64,000 bases of DNA from contig OY970250.1 in the NCBI GenBank assembly GCA_963715575.1, forward strand, positions 1,736,001 to 1,800,000, written 5' to 3'. Below, in pieces: positions 26,023 through 33,720 of the stretch. The notes beneath the pieces were generated by a model. The model was not told the DNA's origin. It ran no database searches and worked only from the letters and a program-made list of their open reading frames with translations. Each line of letters begins with the position of its first letter. Positions within the stretch are counted from its first letter, which is position 1. The translations under genes and the position numbers were made by a program. Origin of the DNA: AC-32 sp963715575 (GTDB lineage: Bacteria > Actinomycetota > Thermoleophilia > Gaiellales > Gaiellaceae).

Positions 26023-27078
26023 GTGCTACTGCGAATCGTGGTCACGCTCGCGTGCGCGGCCGGCGTGGTGGCGCTGCTCTGGTGGCGCGGGCCGGACTGG
26101 CACACGGTCTGGCACGCCTTCGACGCGGTCAAGTGGTACTGGGTGGCCGCGGCGATCGGCTTGAACCTCCTTTCCGTGGTCACGCGGGCCTTCGCCTGGC
26201 GGACGGTGATCAACCAGGCGCTCGAGCCGCCGCACCCGCGCTTCATGATCGTCTTTTCCGCGTTCTCGGTCGGCCTGTTTGCGAACGCCGTGCTGCCCGG
26301 CCGGATCGGCGAGCTGGCGCGGGTGGCCGTGCTGACACGGAAGCTGCGGCTGCAGGGGCGCGGGAACGGCACCTGGGCCGCGCTCGTGGGCACGGTCTTC
26401 GCGCACCGGCTGTTCGACCTCGTGCCGACCGCGCTGCTGATCCTCTACGTGATCGCGACGGCCAAGATCCCGCACTGGGCGATCGCGAGCCTCCTGGTCG
26501 TCGGCGCGGTCGGCTTCGGGTTGTTCGCGTTCGCGTTCATGAGCGCTCGGCACCACAACCGCTCGGTGCTCGAGGGCGTCGGGCCGGTGCGGCGGCTGGT
26601 CGAGATGGGACGCTTCGGGCTGGGCGTCCTGCACGCGCCCGGCCCGGCCACGGTCGCGGCGCTCTTCCAGACGCTCGGCTGGGTCTGCCAGCTGCTCGCG
26701 GTCTACGTCGCGATGCGGGCCTTCGACATCCACGCGCCGCTGCCGGCGGCCGCGCTCGTGCTGCTGCTGATGAACGTCGCGACACTCTTCCCGCTCTGGC
26801 CCGGGAACATCGGCCTGCTGCAGGCCGCGATCGCGCTGCCGCTGCGCTCGTACGGCGTCCCGGCCGGCCAGGCGATCGCGTTCGGCTTCGGCCTGCAGGC
26901 GATCGAGGCCTCGGTCGGGGTCGGCGTCGGGCTGATGTTCCTCGCGCGTGAGGGCCTCTCGTTCGCGATGCTGAGGCGGATGCCAGATGCCGCCGAGGCC
27001 GAGGTGCCCGACGAAGAGAACGCGGCGAGCGCGGTGCGCGAGGAAGAGTCCCGTGAACGCGCTCGCATCGCCGGCTAG
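26023..27078 (+). CDS. UPF0104 / lysylphosphatidylglycerol-synthase TM-type membrane protein
   Basis: Polytopic inner-membrane protein of about 351 residues with seven to eight hydrophobic helices, among them LLRIVVTLACAAGVVALLWW and WVAAAIGLNLLSVVTRAFAW. The family block FANAVLPGRIGELARVAVL is characteristic of the AglD2/LPG-synthase transmembrane region; the catalytic LPG domain is absent. Family members are linked to lipid or glycolipid flipping and glycosylation. The tail is acidic. GTG at 26023 is the first canonical start, but a CTG at 25999, overlapping the upstream stop as CTGA, is in frame and would add eight plausible residues. The end overlaps the kinase gene by 26 bp. Confidence 0.85.
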   Translation: MLLRIVVTLACAAGVVALLWWRGPDWHTVWHAFDAVKWYWVAAAIGLNLLSVVTRAFAWRTVINQALEPPHPRFMIVFSAFSVGLFANAVLPGRIGELARVAVLTRKLRLQGRGNGTWAALVGTVFAHRLFDLVPTALLILYVIATAKIPHWAIASLLVVGAVGFGLFAFAFMSARHHNRSVLEGVGPVRRLVEMGRFGLGVLHAPGPATVAALFQTLGWVCQLLAVYVAMRAFDIHAPLPAAALVLLLMNVATLFPLWPGNIGLLQAAIALPLRSYGVPAGQAIAFGFGLQAIEASVGVGVGLMFLAREGLSFAMLRRMPDAAEAEVPDEENAASAVREEESRERARIAG

Positions 27079-27952
27079 CCTCAAAGGCGTCCTCACGGCC
27101 GGTGAAGCGGCTGCGGCGCTGGCCCGGGGCTTCCGGCGGGCGGGCGCGGAGGCGGAGGAGCTGGCGCTCGCGGACGGCGGCGAGGGAACGGCGGTCGTGC
27201 TCGGTGCGGAGGTCGTCCGCGTCGAACACGTGCACGACGCCTTCGGGCGCGAGCGCGAGGCGCCAGTCCGGGCGCTCCCGGACGGGACGGTGGTCATCGA
27301 GAGCGCCGACGCGATCCCGCTCGATCCGGCTCGTCTCGACGTGCGCGCGGCCTCGAGCCGCGGCTTCGGCGAGCTGATCGCCCGCGCCGGGCCCTGCGAG
27401 CGATTGCTCGTCTGCCTCGGCGGCACGGCCACGATGGACGCGGGGGCCGGGGTGCTCGACGCGCTGGACGGGCTGCCCGCGCCGACAACCGTGCTCTGCG
27501 ACACGCGGGCCACGCTCGTCGAGGCGCCGCGGCTGTTCGGCCCGCAGAAGGGCGCGAGCGCTGACGAGGTGGCCGAGCTCGAGTCGCGGTTCGCGCGCTT
27601 CCCGCTCGCGGAGCTCCCGGGCGGCGCCGCCGCGGGTGGGCTCGGGGCGGCGCTGGCCGCGCTCGGAGCGGAGCTCGTGCCGGGCGCGGACTACGTGCTC
27701 GAGGCGGTCCGCTTCCGCGAGCATGCCGCGCGGGCCGAGCTCGTCGTCACTGGCGAGGGCACCGTTGACCGCACGAGCTTCGAGGGCAAGGCGCCGGGCG
27801 AGGCCGTGCGCGCGTGCTCAGAGCTCGGCGTGCGGTGCGTGCTCTTCGGCGGCCGGGTCGACGACGGCGTCGAGGCGCTCGCCTTGAGCGGCGACCCGGC
27901 TCGTGCCCGCGAGGACCTGGAGGAGCTAGGCGTCCGACTCGGCGGCGCGTAG
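27053..27952 (+). CDS. Glycerate kinase, GarK/GlxK type
   Basis: Glycerate 2-kinase of 299 residues producing 2-phosphoglycerate from glycerate. Signatures are SLKGVLTAGEAAAALARGF near the start, ALADGGEGTA, CLGGTATMDAGAGVL, GPQKGAS and VVTGEGTVDRTSFEGKAPGE. It is somewhat short for the family, which usually has about 370-380 residues; the middle of the domain is compact. GTG at 27053 was chosen because the APDSFKG-like opening starts there; it overlaps the upstream membrane-protein gene. Its 3' end overlaps the convergent cyclic-nucleotide-binding gene by 27 bp. Confidence 0.88.
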   Translation: MNALASPASLKGVLTAGEAAAALARGFRRAGAEAEELALADGGEGTAVVLGAEVVRVEHVHDAFGREREAPVRALPDGTVVIESADAIPLDPARLDVRAASSRGFGELIARAGPCERLLVCLGGTATMDAGAGVLDALDGLPAPTTVLCDTRATLVEAPRLFGPQKGASADEVAELESRFARFPLAELPGGAAAGGLGAALAALGAELVPGADYVLEAVRFREHAARAELVVTGEGTVDRTSFEGKAPGEAVRACSELGVRCVLFGGRVDDGVEALALSGDPARAREDLEELGVRLGGA

Positions 27953-28339
27953 CCGCTTCGCCATCGCCTGCAGGAGCGGCCAGGCGATGCGGGCGTCGCT
28001 CTCCACGAGCGGGCGGAAGTCCCAGAAGGTGAGGCCGTAGCACTTGAGCTCGGAGACGGCCTCGATCGACGCGGTGCGGTCGCCCTGGTCGATCATCGCG
28101 ATGTCGCCGAAGTAGTCGCCGGGGCCGAGACGGCCGCGCTCCTCCCCGTGGACGTTCACCACGGCCTCACCGCTCTCGATGATGAAGAAGCCGGCGCCGC
28201 CCTCGCCCTCGGCCGCGACCGACTGGCCGGCGTCGAAGGTGCGCTCCTTGAAAGAGCCGCTGAGACGCTCGAGCTCGCGCGGGTCCAGCTCCGCGAAGAG
28301 CGGGACGCGCTGCAGCAGTTCGACGGAAGGCCCGGCCAC
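27926..28339 (-). CDS. Stand-alone cyclic-nucleotide-binding protein
   Basis: A 137-residue protein consisting of a single cNMP-binding domain with no DNA-binding or catalytic part. It opens VELLQRVPLFAELDPRELERL and has the beta-barrel Gly/Asp turns ESGEAVVNVHGEE and LGPGDYFGDIAMID. The phosphate-binding cassette keeps the Arg (DRTASIEA) but has Asp in place of the usual Glu (FGDIA). It is strikingly similar to the protein at 33717. It should act in the cytosol as a cAMP/cGMP-responsive partner protein. No cyclase is in the window. Start GTG 28339. Confidence 0.85.
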   Translation of the reverse strand: MAGPSVELLQRVPLFAELDPRELERLSGSFKERTFDAGQSVAAEGEGGAGFFIIESGEAVVNVHGEERGRLGPGDYFGDIAMIDQGDRTASIEAVSELKCYGLTFWDFRPLVESDARIAWPLLQAMAKRLRAAESDA

Positions 28340-28387
28340 GCCCGGGATGCTAACCGGGGTGGCCGGGCCCTCGCAATCGAACCGGCG

Positions 28388-29263
28388 CTAGGTGCGCAGG
28401 CCGCGGCTCCAGGCCGGGCCGTACATGAACGGGCCCGCCTGCGCCTTGGTCAGGAATGCCCGCAGGATCACGCCGTGCGGGAAGCGCGTGCGGGTCACGC
28501 CGACGGAGTCGTACGAACCGATCTTCGCCGTCAGGCGTGTCAGCTTGACCCTTCGGAACGTGTGCCAGCGGTGGCTTCGCTTGTTGAAGCGCTGCAGCAG
28601 CGCGGAGTGGCGCACGAGCGAGACGTCCGCGCGAGCGTGCACGTAGAGCAGGTGCCGCCCGACCTGCTTGAGGCGGACGAACGGCTTCACGTTCACGACG
28701 TGCTCGCTGCTCGGCACGTTCTGCCAGACCGCCCGGTAGGTGGTGATCCGGCGCGGCTTCACCTTCACGCGCCAGACACCGTTCTTGGTCGTCGTACGGG
28801 CGACTTCGTGGAAGGTCGTGCTCCCGGCGGGCATCGCCTCGATCGAGACCTCCTCACCGGTCGAGCCCAGGGTCGACACCGAGCCCTGAAGACGGACGGC
28901 GCGGAAGATCTGCACCGTCTTGGCGCTCTGGCGCATCAGGACGACGCGCGTCGTGGCGACCTCGACCGTGCCGTGCTGGTCGTTCTTGAAGGCGCCGTGG
29001 TAGGTGAACTTGCCGCCCTTGACGAAGATGTGCGACCACGTGTCGCCAGGCTTCAGCACGGGCGACTTCCAGGTGCCGTCGTCGCTCACGATCTGGCGGT
29101 TGACCGTGTCGCCGTTCTTCCAGACGACCGTGTCGCCGTTGTTCACCCAGATCAGCGGCGGGAAGCCGCTGGGCGCGATCGTCGCCGTGTAGTCGTCGGC
29201 CCCGGCAGGCGCCGCGGCGGCAAGGCCGAGCACGAGCAGAGGTAGCAGAATCAGCCGTTTCAT
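28388..29263 (-). CDS. Secreted cupredoxin-like protein with degenerate copper site
   Basis: Exported protein of 291 residues. The signal peptide is LILLPLLVLGLAAAAPAGA. Residues about 25-110 have the plastocyanin/EfeO-type cupredoxin layout: FPPLIWVNNGDTVVWKNGD, then KPGDTWSHIF and GKFTYHGAFKNDQHGTVEV. Where blue-copper proteins carry a His near NGDxVxxxN and Cys-x-His-x-Met near the end, this protein has Arg/Gln and no Cys or Met, so a type 1 copper site is unlikely. The remaining 180 residues are beta-rich, Arg/Lys-rich and of unknown function. The start ATG 29263 follows an AGGGGG ribosome site. Role unknown. Confidence 0.7.
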   Translation of the reverse strand: MKRLILLPLLVLGLAAAAPAGADDYTATIAPSGFPPLIWVNNGDTVVWKNGDTVNRQIVSDDGTWKSPVLKPGDTWSHIFVKGGKFTYHGAFKNDQHGTVEVATTRVVLMRQSAKTVQIFRAVRLQGSVSTLGSTGEEVSIEAMPAGSTTFHEVARTTTKNGVWRVKVKPRRITTYRAVWQNVPSSEHVVNVKPFVRLKQVGRHLLYVHARADVSLVRHSALLQRFNKRSHRWHTFRRVKLTRLTAKIGSYDSVGVTRTRFPHGVILRAFLTKAQAGPFMYGPAWSRGLRT

Positions 29264-29353
29264 CGAGTTTTCCCCCTATGAGTCGTAGTACGATCTTTAA
29301 GCCTGCAAGCGTCTATTGCCAAGGCTTCAAACTCATAAACGCCTTCCCGGCGC

Positions 29354-31000
29354 TCAGACGGTCGAGACGCCGAGCCGCGTGCTGATCACCACGTCCGCGG
29401 CCTGCGCGCTGCCCGCGTGGCCGGTCACGGCGGGGAGGAAGTCGTCGCGGTCGAGCGCGAACAGGTCGGCGTCGGTCGCCGCCCTGACCGTCGCGGTGCG
29501 GGGCACGTCGCGCAGGAGCGCGATCTCGCCGAAGTAGGAGCCCTCGCTCTCGCGCCGCGGCGGCTCGCCGTCCACGAGGATCTCGACCTCGCCCTTGTCC
29601 ACCACGTAGAAGCGGTCGCCGTGGTCCCCGACGCGGATGAGCTCGTCGCCGGCATTCGCGTGGACGGGGGTCAGCCGGGCGGCGAGCTGCTCGAGCACGG
29701 GCGGCGAGAGCGGCGAGAAGATCGGGATCGCCTCCAGGAGCGCCAGCCGGCGCGGGTCGCCGGGCTCGACGTCGAGGCGCACGAGGCTCGCGCGAGTGAG
29801 CACGGCCAGGACCGGCAGCAGCGAGCCCACGATCACGAGCGTCCAGCGGACGCCGAGCCAGTGGATCAGCGGCGGCGCGAGCACGGCGCCGAGGGCCACG
29901 GTCGCGTAGAAGAGGCTGTGCAGGACGCCGAACACGCGGGCGAGCACCTCGCTCGGCGTCCCGCGCTGCAGGATCGTGAAGCCGCTGACGTCGCAGATGA
30001 TGTTGGCGAACCCGATCAGGCCGAAGGAGACGAGCGCCGCCGCCGTGGTCGGGATCCCGCCGAGCAGGAGCAGCGGCCCGCCCGTCCCCGCCACCGCTAT
30101 CCCGAAGGTCGTCGCCAGCCGCCGGTGCCCGACGAGGCCCAGCGAGACGAGCCCGCCGATGATCCCGCCGACGCCCACGGCCGCGTTCAGGTAGCCGACA
30201 CCGCCGGAGCCGAGGTCGAGCAGCTCCAGCGCCGAGACCGCGATCAGCACGCCGAAGGCGCCGTTCACCAGCGTCTGCGCCGAGAAGAGCCCGACGACGA
30301 GTCGCAGCCGCGGGTCCTGCGCGATCGCGCGGAAGCCGGCCGTCGCCTCCTCGGCCAGGTGGGTGCGCTCGCGGCTCAGCGGCGGCTCGGTGATCCGGAG
30401 CAGCGGCGCCAGCATCACCGCCGACCAGAGGAAGAGCGCCGACGTGAACATGAAGACGACCCACACGCTCGAGACCGCGAGCAGCAAACCGCCGAGCGCC
30501 GGCCCGACGCAGAAGCCGAGGCTCTCGATCGTGCTGGAGCTGACGTTCGCGGCGGTCAGCTCCTCGGGCGTCTTCGCGAGCGAGGGCAGCAGCGCGGCCT
30601 GGGCGGGCTGGAAGGCCGTGTTGATCACGGCGACCGTGCCCGCCAGCGCGTAGACGACCCCGACCGGAGCGTCCGTCAGCACGCAGACGGACATCGTCGC
30701 CAGCCCGACCGCACGCAGCAGGTCGGAGGCGAGCATCACGGGCACGCGCGGGTAGCGGTCGCCGAGGATCGCGGTGAAGGGCGAGACGACCGCGGCCGGC
30801 AGCCAGCGGATCAGCGCGATCAGGCCGACTGCGGAGGCGCCGCCGTGGCTGTAGGCGAAGACGACGAGCGCAACCGCGTAGGCCCATGTGCCGATGATCG
30901 AGCCGGCCCAGGCGAGCTGGAGCTGGCGCAGCCCGCGGTTGTGAAACACTGCCTGCAGCGCGCGCCAGGACTCGCGCAGGTGCTCTCGAAGCCGCTCCAC
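29354..31000 (-). CDS. MFS transporter fused to a cyclic-nucleotide-binding domain
   Basis: Fusion protein of 548 residues. The first ~400 are a 12-helix MFS exporter (enterobactin-exporter-like), with LIRWLPAAVVSPFTAILGDRYPR as the loop 2-3 motif and helices to about residue 400. The last 145 are a complete cNMP-binding domain: LLEAIPIFSPLSPPVLEQLAARL, DRFYVVDKGEVEILVDG, SEGSYFGEIALLRDVPRTATV (phosphate-binding Glu and Arg both present). Transport activity or stability may thus respond to a cyclic nucleotide. It is flanked by stand-alone proteins of the same domain type and is divergent from the His-rich repeat peptide gene. The substrate is unknown. Confidence 0.88.
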   Translation of the reverse strand: MERLREHLRESWRALQAVFHNRGLRQLQLAWAGSIIGTWAYAVALVVFAYSHGGASAVGLIALIRWLPAAVVSPFTAILGDRYPRVPVMLASDLLRAVGLATMSVCVLTDAPVGVVYALAGTVAVINTAFQPAQAALLPSLAKTPEELTAANVSSSTIESLGFCVGPALGGLLLAVSSVWVVFMFTSALFLWSAVMLAPLLRITEPPLSRERTHLAEEATAGFRAIAQDPRLRLVVGLFSAQTLVNGAFGVLIAVSALELLDLGSGGVGYLNAAVGVGGIIGGLVSLGLVGHRRLATTFGIAVAGTGGPLLLLGGIPTTAAALVSFGLIGFANIICDVSGFTILQRGTPSEVLARVFGVLHSLFYATVALGAVLAPPLIHWLGVRWTLVIVGSLLPVLAVLTRASLVRLDVEPGDPRRLALLEAIPIFSPLSPPVLEQLAARLTPVHANAGDELIRVGDHGDRFYVVDKGEVEILVDGEPPRRESEGSYFGEIALLRDVPRTATVRAATDADLFALDRDDFLPAVTGHAGSAQAADVVISTRLGVSTV

Positions 31001-31106
31001 GAGCGGAGAATGGCAGGGCCGATTGCGTTTTTGAAGATCCCGTGGAAGATTTCGCGGGCGAACTCCGTCAGGTGACCAGGTTCCGGAAAGTTCGGAAGAA
31101 GGTTCG

Positions 31107-31117
31107 AAAGGAGGAAG
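31107..31117 (+). promoter_or_regulatory. Ideal ribosome binding site of the repeat-peptide gene
   Basis: AAAGGAGGAAG has an uninterrupted AGGAGG seven bases before the ATG at 31122, the best Shine-Dalgarno sequence in the window. It is preceded by purine-rich near-repeats (AAAGTTCGGAAG, AAGGTTCGAAAG, GGAAGTTCG). It predicts strong translation. Confidence 0.8.
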
Positions 31118-31121
31118 TTCG

Positions 31122-31361
31122 ATGGAGGATCAGGACCGCGAGACTCGGATCGACGAAGACGTCGAGGGTCATTCGCACAAGGGCTCGCACAAGGGCCGGA
31201 ACGTGAGCAAGGACGAGGGCGACGACGTCGAGGGCCATTCGCATTACGGCTCGCACAAGGGCGCCGCGAACAAGGGCCGCAACCTCGGCAAGGACGAGGG
31301 CGACGACGTCGAGGGCCACGTGCACCTCAACACCGCGAACAAGGGCACGCACAAGGCCTGA
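31122..31361 (+). CDS. 79-residue His-rich repeat peptide (DVEGH repeats), function unknown
   Basis: Small hydrophilic protein with three DVEGH repeats at residues 13-17, 35-39 and 62-66, each followed by H-rich, Lys/Gly-rich sequence (SHKGSHKG, SHYGSHKG, VHLNTANKG). It has nine His, no Cys, no signal peptide, and is very acidic/basic mixed and probably disordered. A 31-bp stretch is repeated exactly (31207-31237 and 31288-31318). It has a near-perfect ribosome site upstream and a strong bidirectional terminator downstream, so it is a real, well-expressed gene. It converges on an operon with a cytosolic subtilase and ECF sigma factor. Possible roles are metal buffering, a modified-peptide precursor or a stress peptide. 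I do not recognise the family. Confidence 0.8.
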   Translation: MEDQDRETRIDEDVEGHSHKGSHKGRNVSKDEGDDVEGHSHYGSHKGAANKGRNLGKDEGDDVEGHVHLNTANKGTHKA

Positions 31362-31391
31362 GTTCCCGGGCTTCGAGCTCAGCCCAAGCTG

Positions 31392-31417
31392 AAGAGGGAG
31401 CCGAGAGGCTCCCTCTT
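31392..31417. terminator. Bidirectional terminator between repeat peptide and GAF gene
   Basis: AAGAGGGAGCC, tetraloop GAGA, GGCTCCCTCTT: a perfect 11-bp stem. It follows the repeat-peptide gene by 30 bases and touches the stop codon of the convergent GAF gene, so it likely ends both transcripts. Confidence 0.75.
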
Positions 31418-32054
31418 AGCGTTCTCTGAGGAGCTTCCCCAGCGCGTCGAGCAGCTGGAGCGCCGCCTCGCGCTTGTCGGGCTCGGCCTCGTCGAGCCGC
31501 ACCGCGAAGCTGGCGAGCGCCGCGGCATCGCCGCCTTCCTCCTCGAGCACCGTCCGCGCCGCCCGGGCCTTCTGCAGCAGGTCGAGCGCGATCGCGGCCT
31601 CGTTGGCAAACAGGCCGAGCAGCTCCATCTCCGCCAGCGAGAACGCGGCCTGCTGCGGCCGGTCGAGCACCTCGAGCACGCCGAGCGCCCGGTCCTCGTG
31701 CAGCAGCGGCACCGCCATCAGGCCCTTGGGCACGAACCCCGTCGACTCAGCCGCCTCGCGGGCGAAGCGCGGGTCCTTGTCGAGCTCGTCCACGACGAGT
31801 GGCTGGCGGGTGACGAGCACCCAGCCGGCGATGCCCGTGCTGGAGGGGAAGCGCTGGCCGACGAGGTCGTCGGCGCCCTCGCCGGCGACCGCCTCGAACA
31901 CCAGCTCGTCGGAGCCCTCGTCGAACAGGAACACCGACGAGGCGCGGGCGCCGAAGATCGCGCGCGCCACCTCCACGATCGACTGCAGCAGCTCGCGGTA
32001 GCTCTCCTCGGAGCCGAGGGCCCCGGCCGCGACTGCGGCTCGCAGGTCGCTCAT
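31416..32054 (-). CDS. GAF-domain protein
   Basis: Cytosolic protein of 212 residues. A GAF domain fills residues about 15-160 (YRELLQSIVEVARAIFGARASSVFLF, DELVFEAVAGEGADDLVGQRFP, GIAGWVLVTRQPLVVDEL, LMAVPLLHEDRALGVLEVLD). A helical C-terminal tail follows. There is no output domain, so it probably senses a small molecule or redox state for a partner. Its ATG at 32052-32054 overlaps the stop of the subtilase gene (ATGA), making it the last gene of the xseA-xseB-cNMP-ECF-small protein-subtilase-GAF string. The ligand is unknown. Confidence 0.85.
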   Translation of the reverse strand: MSDLRAAVAAGALGSEESYRELLQSIVEVARAIFGARASSVFLFDEGSDELVFEAVAGEGADDLVGQRFPSSTGIAGWVLVTRQPLVVDELDKDPRFAREAAESTGFVPKGLMAVPLLHEDRALGVLEVLDRPQQAAFSLAEMELLGLFANEAAIALDLLQKARAARTVLEEEGGDAAALASFAVRLDEAEPDKREAALQLLDALGKLLRER

Positions 32055-32875
32055 CGTCCTCCTCCCACGTTGTCGGCGGTCAGGTAGAGCACGCTCTTGA
32101 GCTGGAACGGCGTCAGCTCGGCGTGCTTCGAGAGCACGAGCGCGCAGATCGCGCTCATGTGCGGCGTGGCGAAGCTGTTGCCGGTCGAGAGGATCGTGCC
32201 GCCGCCGAGCCACGCGATCTCGACGCCCACGCCGCGCGCGAAGAACTCCACCGGAGGCGAGGGGTTGTAGAAGAACGTCATCGGGTCGGGCTCTTCGTGG
32301 CTGCCGACCGAGATCACCGACGAGAACCGCCAGGGATAGCTCTCGACGGGCATGTTGTGCGCCGAGGCGACGAGCACGGTGTTGTTGAAGTACGCCTTGT
32401 CGGCCAGCTCATGCAGCAGTTCGGCGAACTGCCGCTTCGTCGTCGAGAGGCTCATGTTGATCACGTCGAAGCCCTCCTCGACCGCCCAGCGCAGGCCTTC
32501 GAGCAGCACCGGGCCGCTGCCCTTGAAGCCGGCGCCGAGCACGCGCGCGCTGTAGAGCTCGCACTTCGGGGCGAGACTGCGGACGATCCCCGCGCAGGCC
32601 GTGCCATGGCCGCAGAGGTCGCCTTCGGTGTCCTCCACGCGCTCGATCTCGTCGTCCTCGCCTCGGCGGAAGGCGACGGCGCCCTCGACCGAGCCGACCT
32701 GCGGGTGGCCGGCCTCGATCCCACTGTCGAGGATGCAGACCCGGACGCCCTCGCCGGTTGCCTCGCCGAAGGCCCAGTCGCGGGTGACCTGCTCGGGCCA
32801 GTCGACGCCGATCGAGATGCGCTCACCCGCGCCGGCCGGCAGGCTCCACGCGGGAAGGTCGGCGGGCTCGCTCAC
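32051..32875 (-). CDS. Cytosolic subtilisin-like serine protease (S8)
   Basis: S8 peptidase of 274 residues with the full catalytic triad: Asp in VRVCILDSGIEAGHP, His in DLCGHGTACAGI, Ser in LSTGNSFATPHMSA, plus the oxyanion-hole Asn region VASAHN (His-Asn). There is no signal peptide and no propeptide; the catalytic domain begins about 40 residues in. It should therefore work inside the cell, unlike most subtilases. Small S8 enzymes without export signals often mature peptides (lanthipeptide or cyanobactin loci) or act in regulation. It sits between a small protein next to an ECF sigma factor and a GAF protein, and near the repeat peptide at 31122. The start is GTG 32875. Confidence 0.9.
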   Translation of the reverse strand: MSEPADLPAWSLPAGAGERISIGVDWPEQVTRDWAFGEATGEGVRVCILDSGIEAGHPQVGSVEGAVAFRRGEDDEIERVEDTEGDLCGHGTACAGIVRSLAPKCELYSARVLGAGFKGSGPVLLEGLRWAVEEGFDVINMSLSTTKRQFAELLHELADKAYFNNTVLVASAHNMPVESYPWRFSSVISVGSHEEPDPMTFFYNPSPPVEFFARGVGVEIAWLGGGTILSTGNSFATPHMSAICALVLSKHAELTPFQLKSVLYLTADNVGGGR

Positions 32876-32893
32876 CCGCGGATCGTAAGCGAC

Positions 32894-33148
32894 CTAGTCG
32901 TTCGCCAAGAGGCGACGGAGCTCTTCGACGAAGCGGGGCTGCGGCTCGACGCCTTCGTCCTGCAGGGCGCGCTCGAGATCGGCGAGCACCTCGGCGCGGA
33001 AGGCCGCGTCCGCCTCGGCCCGGGCGACCAGCTGGTCGAGCCCGCGCCTGGCGGCCGGCAGCTCCTGCGCCGCCTGCACCCAGGCCTCGGGAGCCGGGGG
33101 AAGCATCCCGATCAGCCGCGAAAGTTGTTCGTGGTCGTAGTTGCTCAT
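32894..33148 (-). CDS. 84-residue helical protein downstream of ECF sigma factor
   Basis: Small, acidic, helical protein (SNYDHEQLSRLIGMLPPAPEAW ... FVEELRRLLAND is its span). It has no Cys or His zinc motif, no membrane segment and no recognised domain. Its ATG overlaps the sigma-factor stop (TGATG at 33146-33150), so it is made with it. By position it could be a small cytosolic anti-sigma or accessory factor, but nothing in the sequence proves this. The subtilase gene follows after 18 bp, which raises the possibility that the protease acts on it. Confidence 0.75.
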   Translation of the reverse strand: MSNYDHEQLSRLIGMLPPAPEAWVQAAQELPAARRGLDQLVARAEADAAFRAEVLADLERALQDEGVEPQPRFVEELRRLLAND

Positions 33149-33720
33149 CACGTCACCTGTCCACCAGACGCAGCGGGGGGCGCATTTCTTCCTTCGAAGC
33201 TGTCGCGAAGCTTGTCGAGGCAGCGCGAGATGCGGCTGGCGATCGTCCCGGCGGGCAGTCCGAGGTTGTCGCCGATCGTCCGGTAGCTCTCGTCGCGGGC
33301 GAAGAAGCGGTCGAGGATCTGCTGGCAGTTCTGCGGCAGCTCGGCCATCGCCTCGTGCACGTCGAAGGCCTGCTCGAGCGCGCCGAGGGCATCCTCGGCA
33401 GGCAGCTCCGGCAGGTCGTCGAGATCTGCGTCCGACTCACGCGAGCCCGAGCGGAGCCGGTCGATGCAGACCCGGCGCGTCAGCTGGGCGATCCAGGGCC
33501 GCACCGCCTCGTCGTCGCGGAGCGAGCCGAGCCGCTCGTAGACGCGCGCGAAGACGTCCTGGAAGACGTCCTCGGCGTCCTGCTGGCCGAGGCGGAAGCC
33601 CTGCACCGCGATTGCGTAGACGTAGCGCGAGAAGCGCTCGACCAGCTCGCGCCAGGCGTCGTCGTCTCCCACGCGGCAGCGTGCGACGAGTGCGGCGTCG
33701 CTGACCTCGGCCGTGATCAG
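33148..33720 (-). CDS. ECF-type RNA polymerase sigma factor
   Basis: Extracytoplasmic-function sigma factor of about 190 residues. Region 2 is DAALVARCRVGDDDAWRELVERF, then QDAEDVFQDVFARVYERL and AVRPWIAQLTRRVCIDRLRS. Region 4 is MAELPQNCQQILDRFFARDESYRTIGDNLGLPAGTIASRISRCLDKLR. Region 2 begins directly after a CTG at 33718-33720 that overlaps the stop of the upstream cNMP gene (CTGA); the first canonical in-frame start, a GTG 16 codons on, would cut region 2.1. The cNMP protein upstream and the small protein downstream are translationally coupled to it, suggesting they regulate it. Target promoters are unknown. Confidence 0.88.
   Translation of the reverse strand: MITAEVSDAALVARCRVGDDDAWRELVERFSRYVYAIAVQGFRLGQQDAEDVFQDVFARVYERLGSLRDDEAVRPWIAQLTRRVCIDRLRSGSRESDADLDDLPELPAEDALGALEQAFDVHEAMAELPQNCQQILDRFFARDESYRTIGDNLGLPAGTIASRISRCLDKLRDSFEGRNAPPAASGGQVT

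Noticed and set aside
29313..30887. A 524-codon minus-strand frame
   Set aside because: A shadow of the MFS-cNMP fusion gene in another frame of the same strand; the fusion frame has transmembrane helices and an intact cNMP cassette.
31149..31350. Repeats in the DVEGH gene as a CRISPR or tandem DNA satellite
   Set aside because: The repeats keep the reading frame, vary at the peptide level and sit between an ideal ribosome site and a terminator, so they are coding. There are only three units with no uniform spacers.
32894..33148. The 84-residue protein as a zinc-binding anti-sigma factor (ZAS)
   Set aside because: It has no His or Cys zinc motif and no membrane helix; only its position supports an anti-sigma role.
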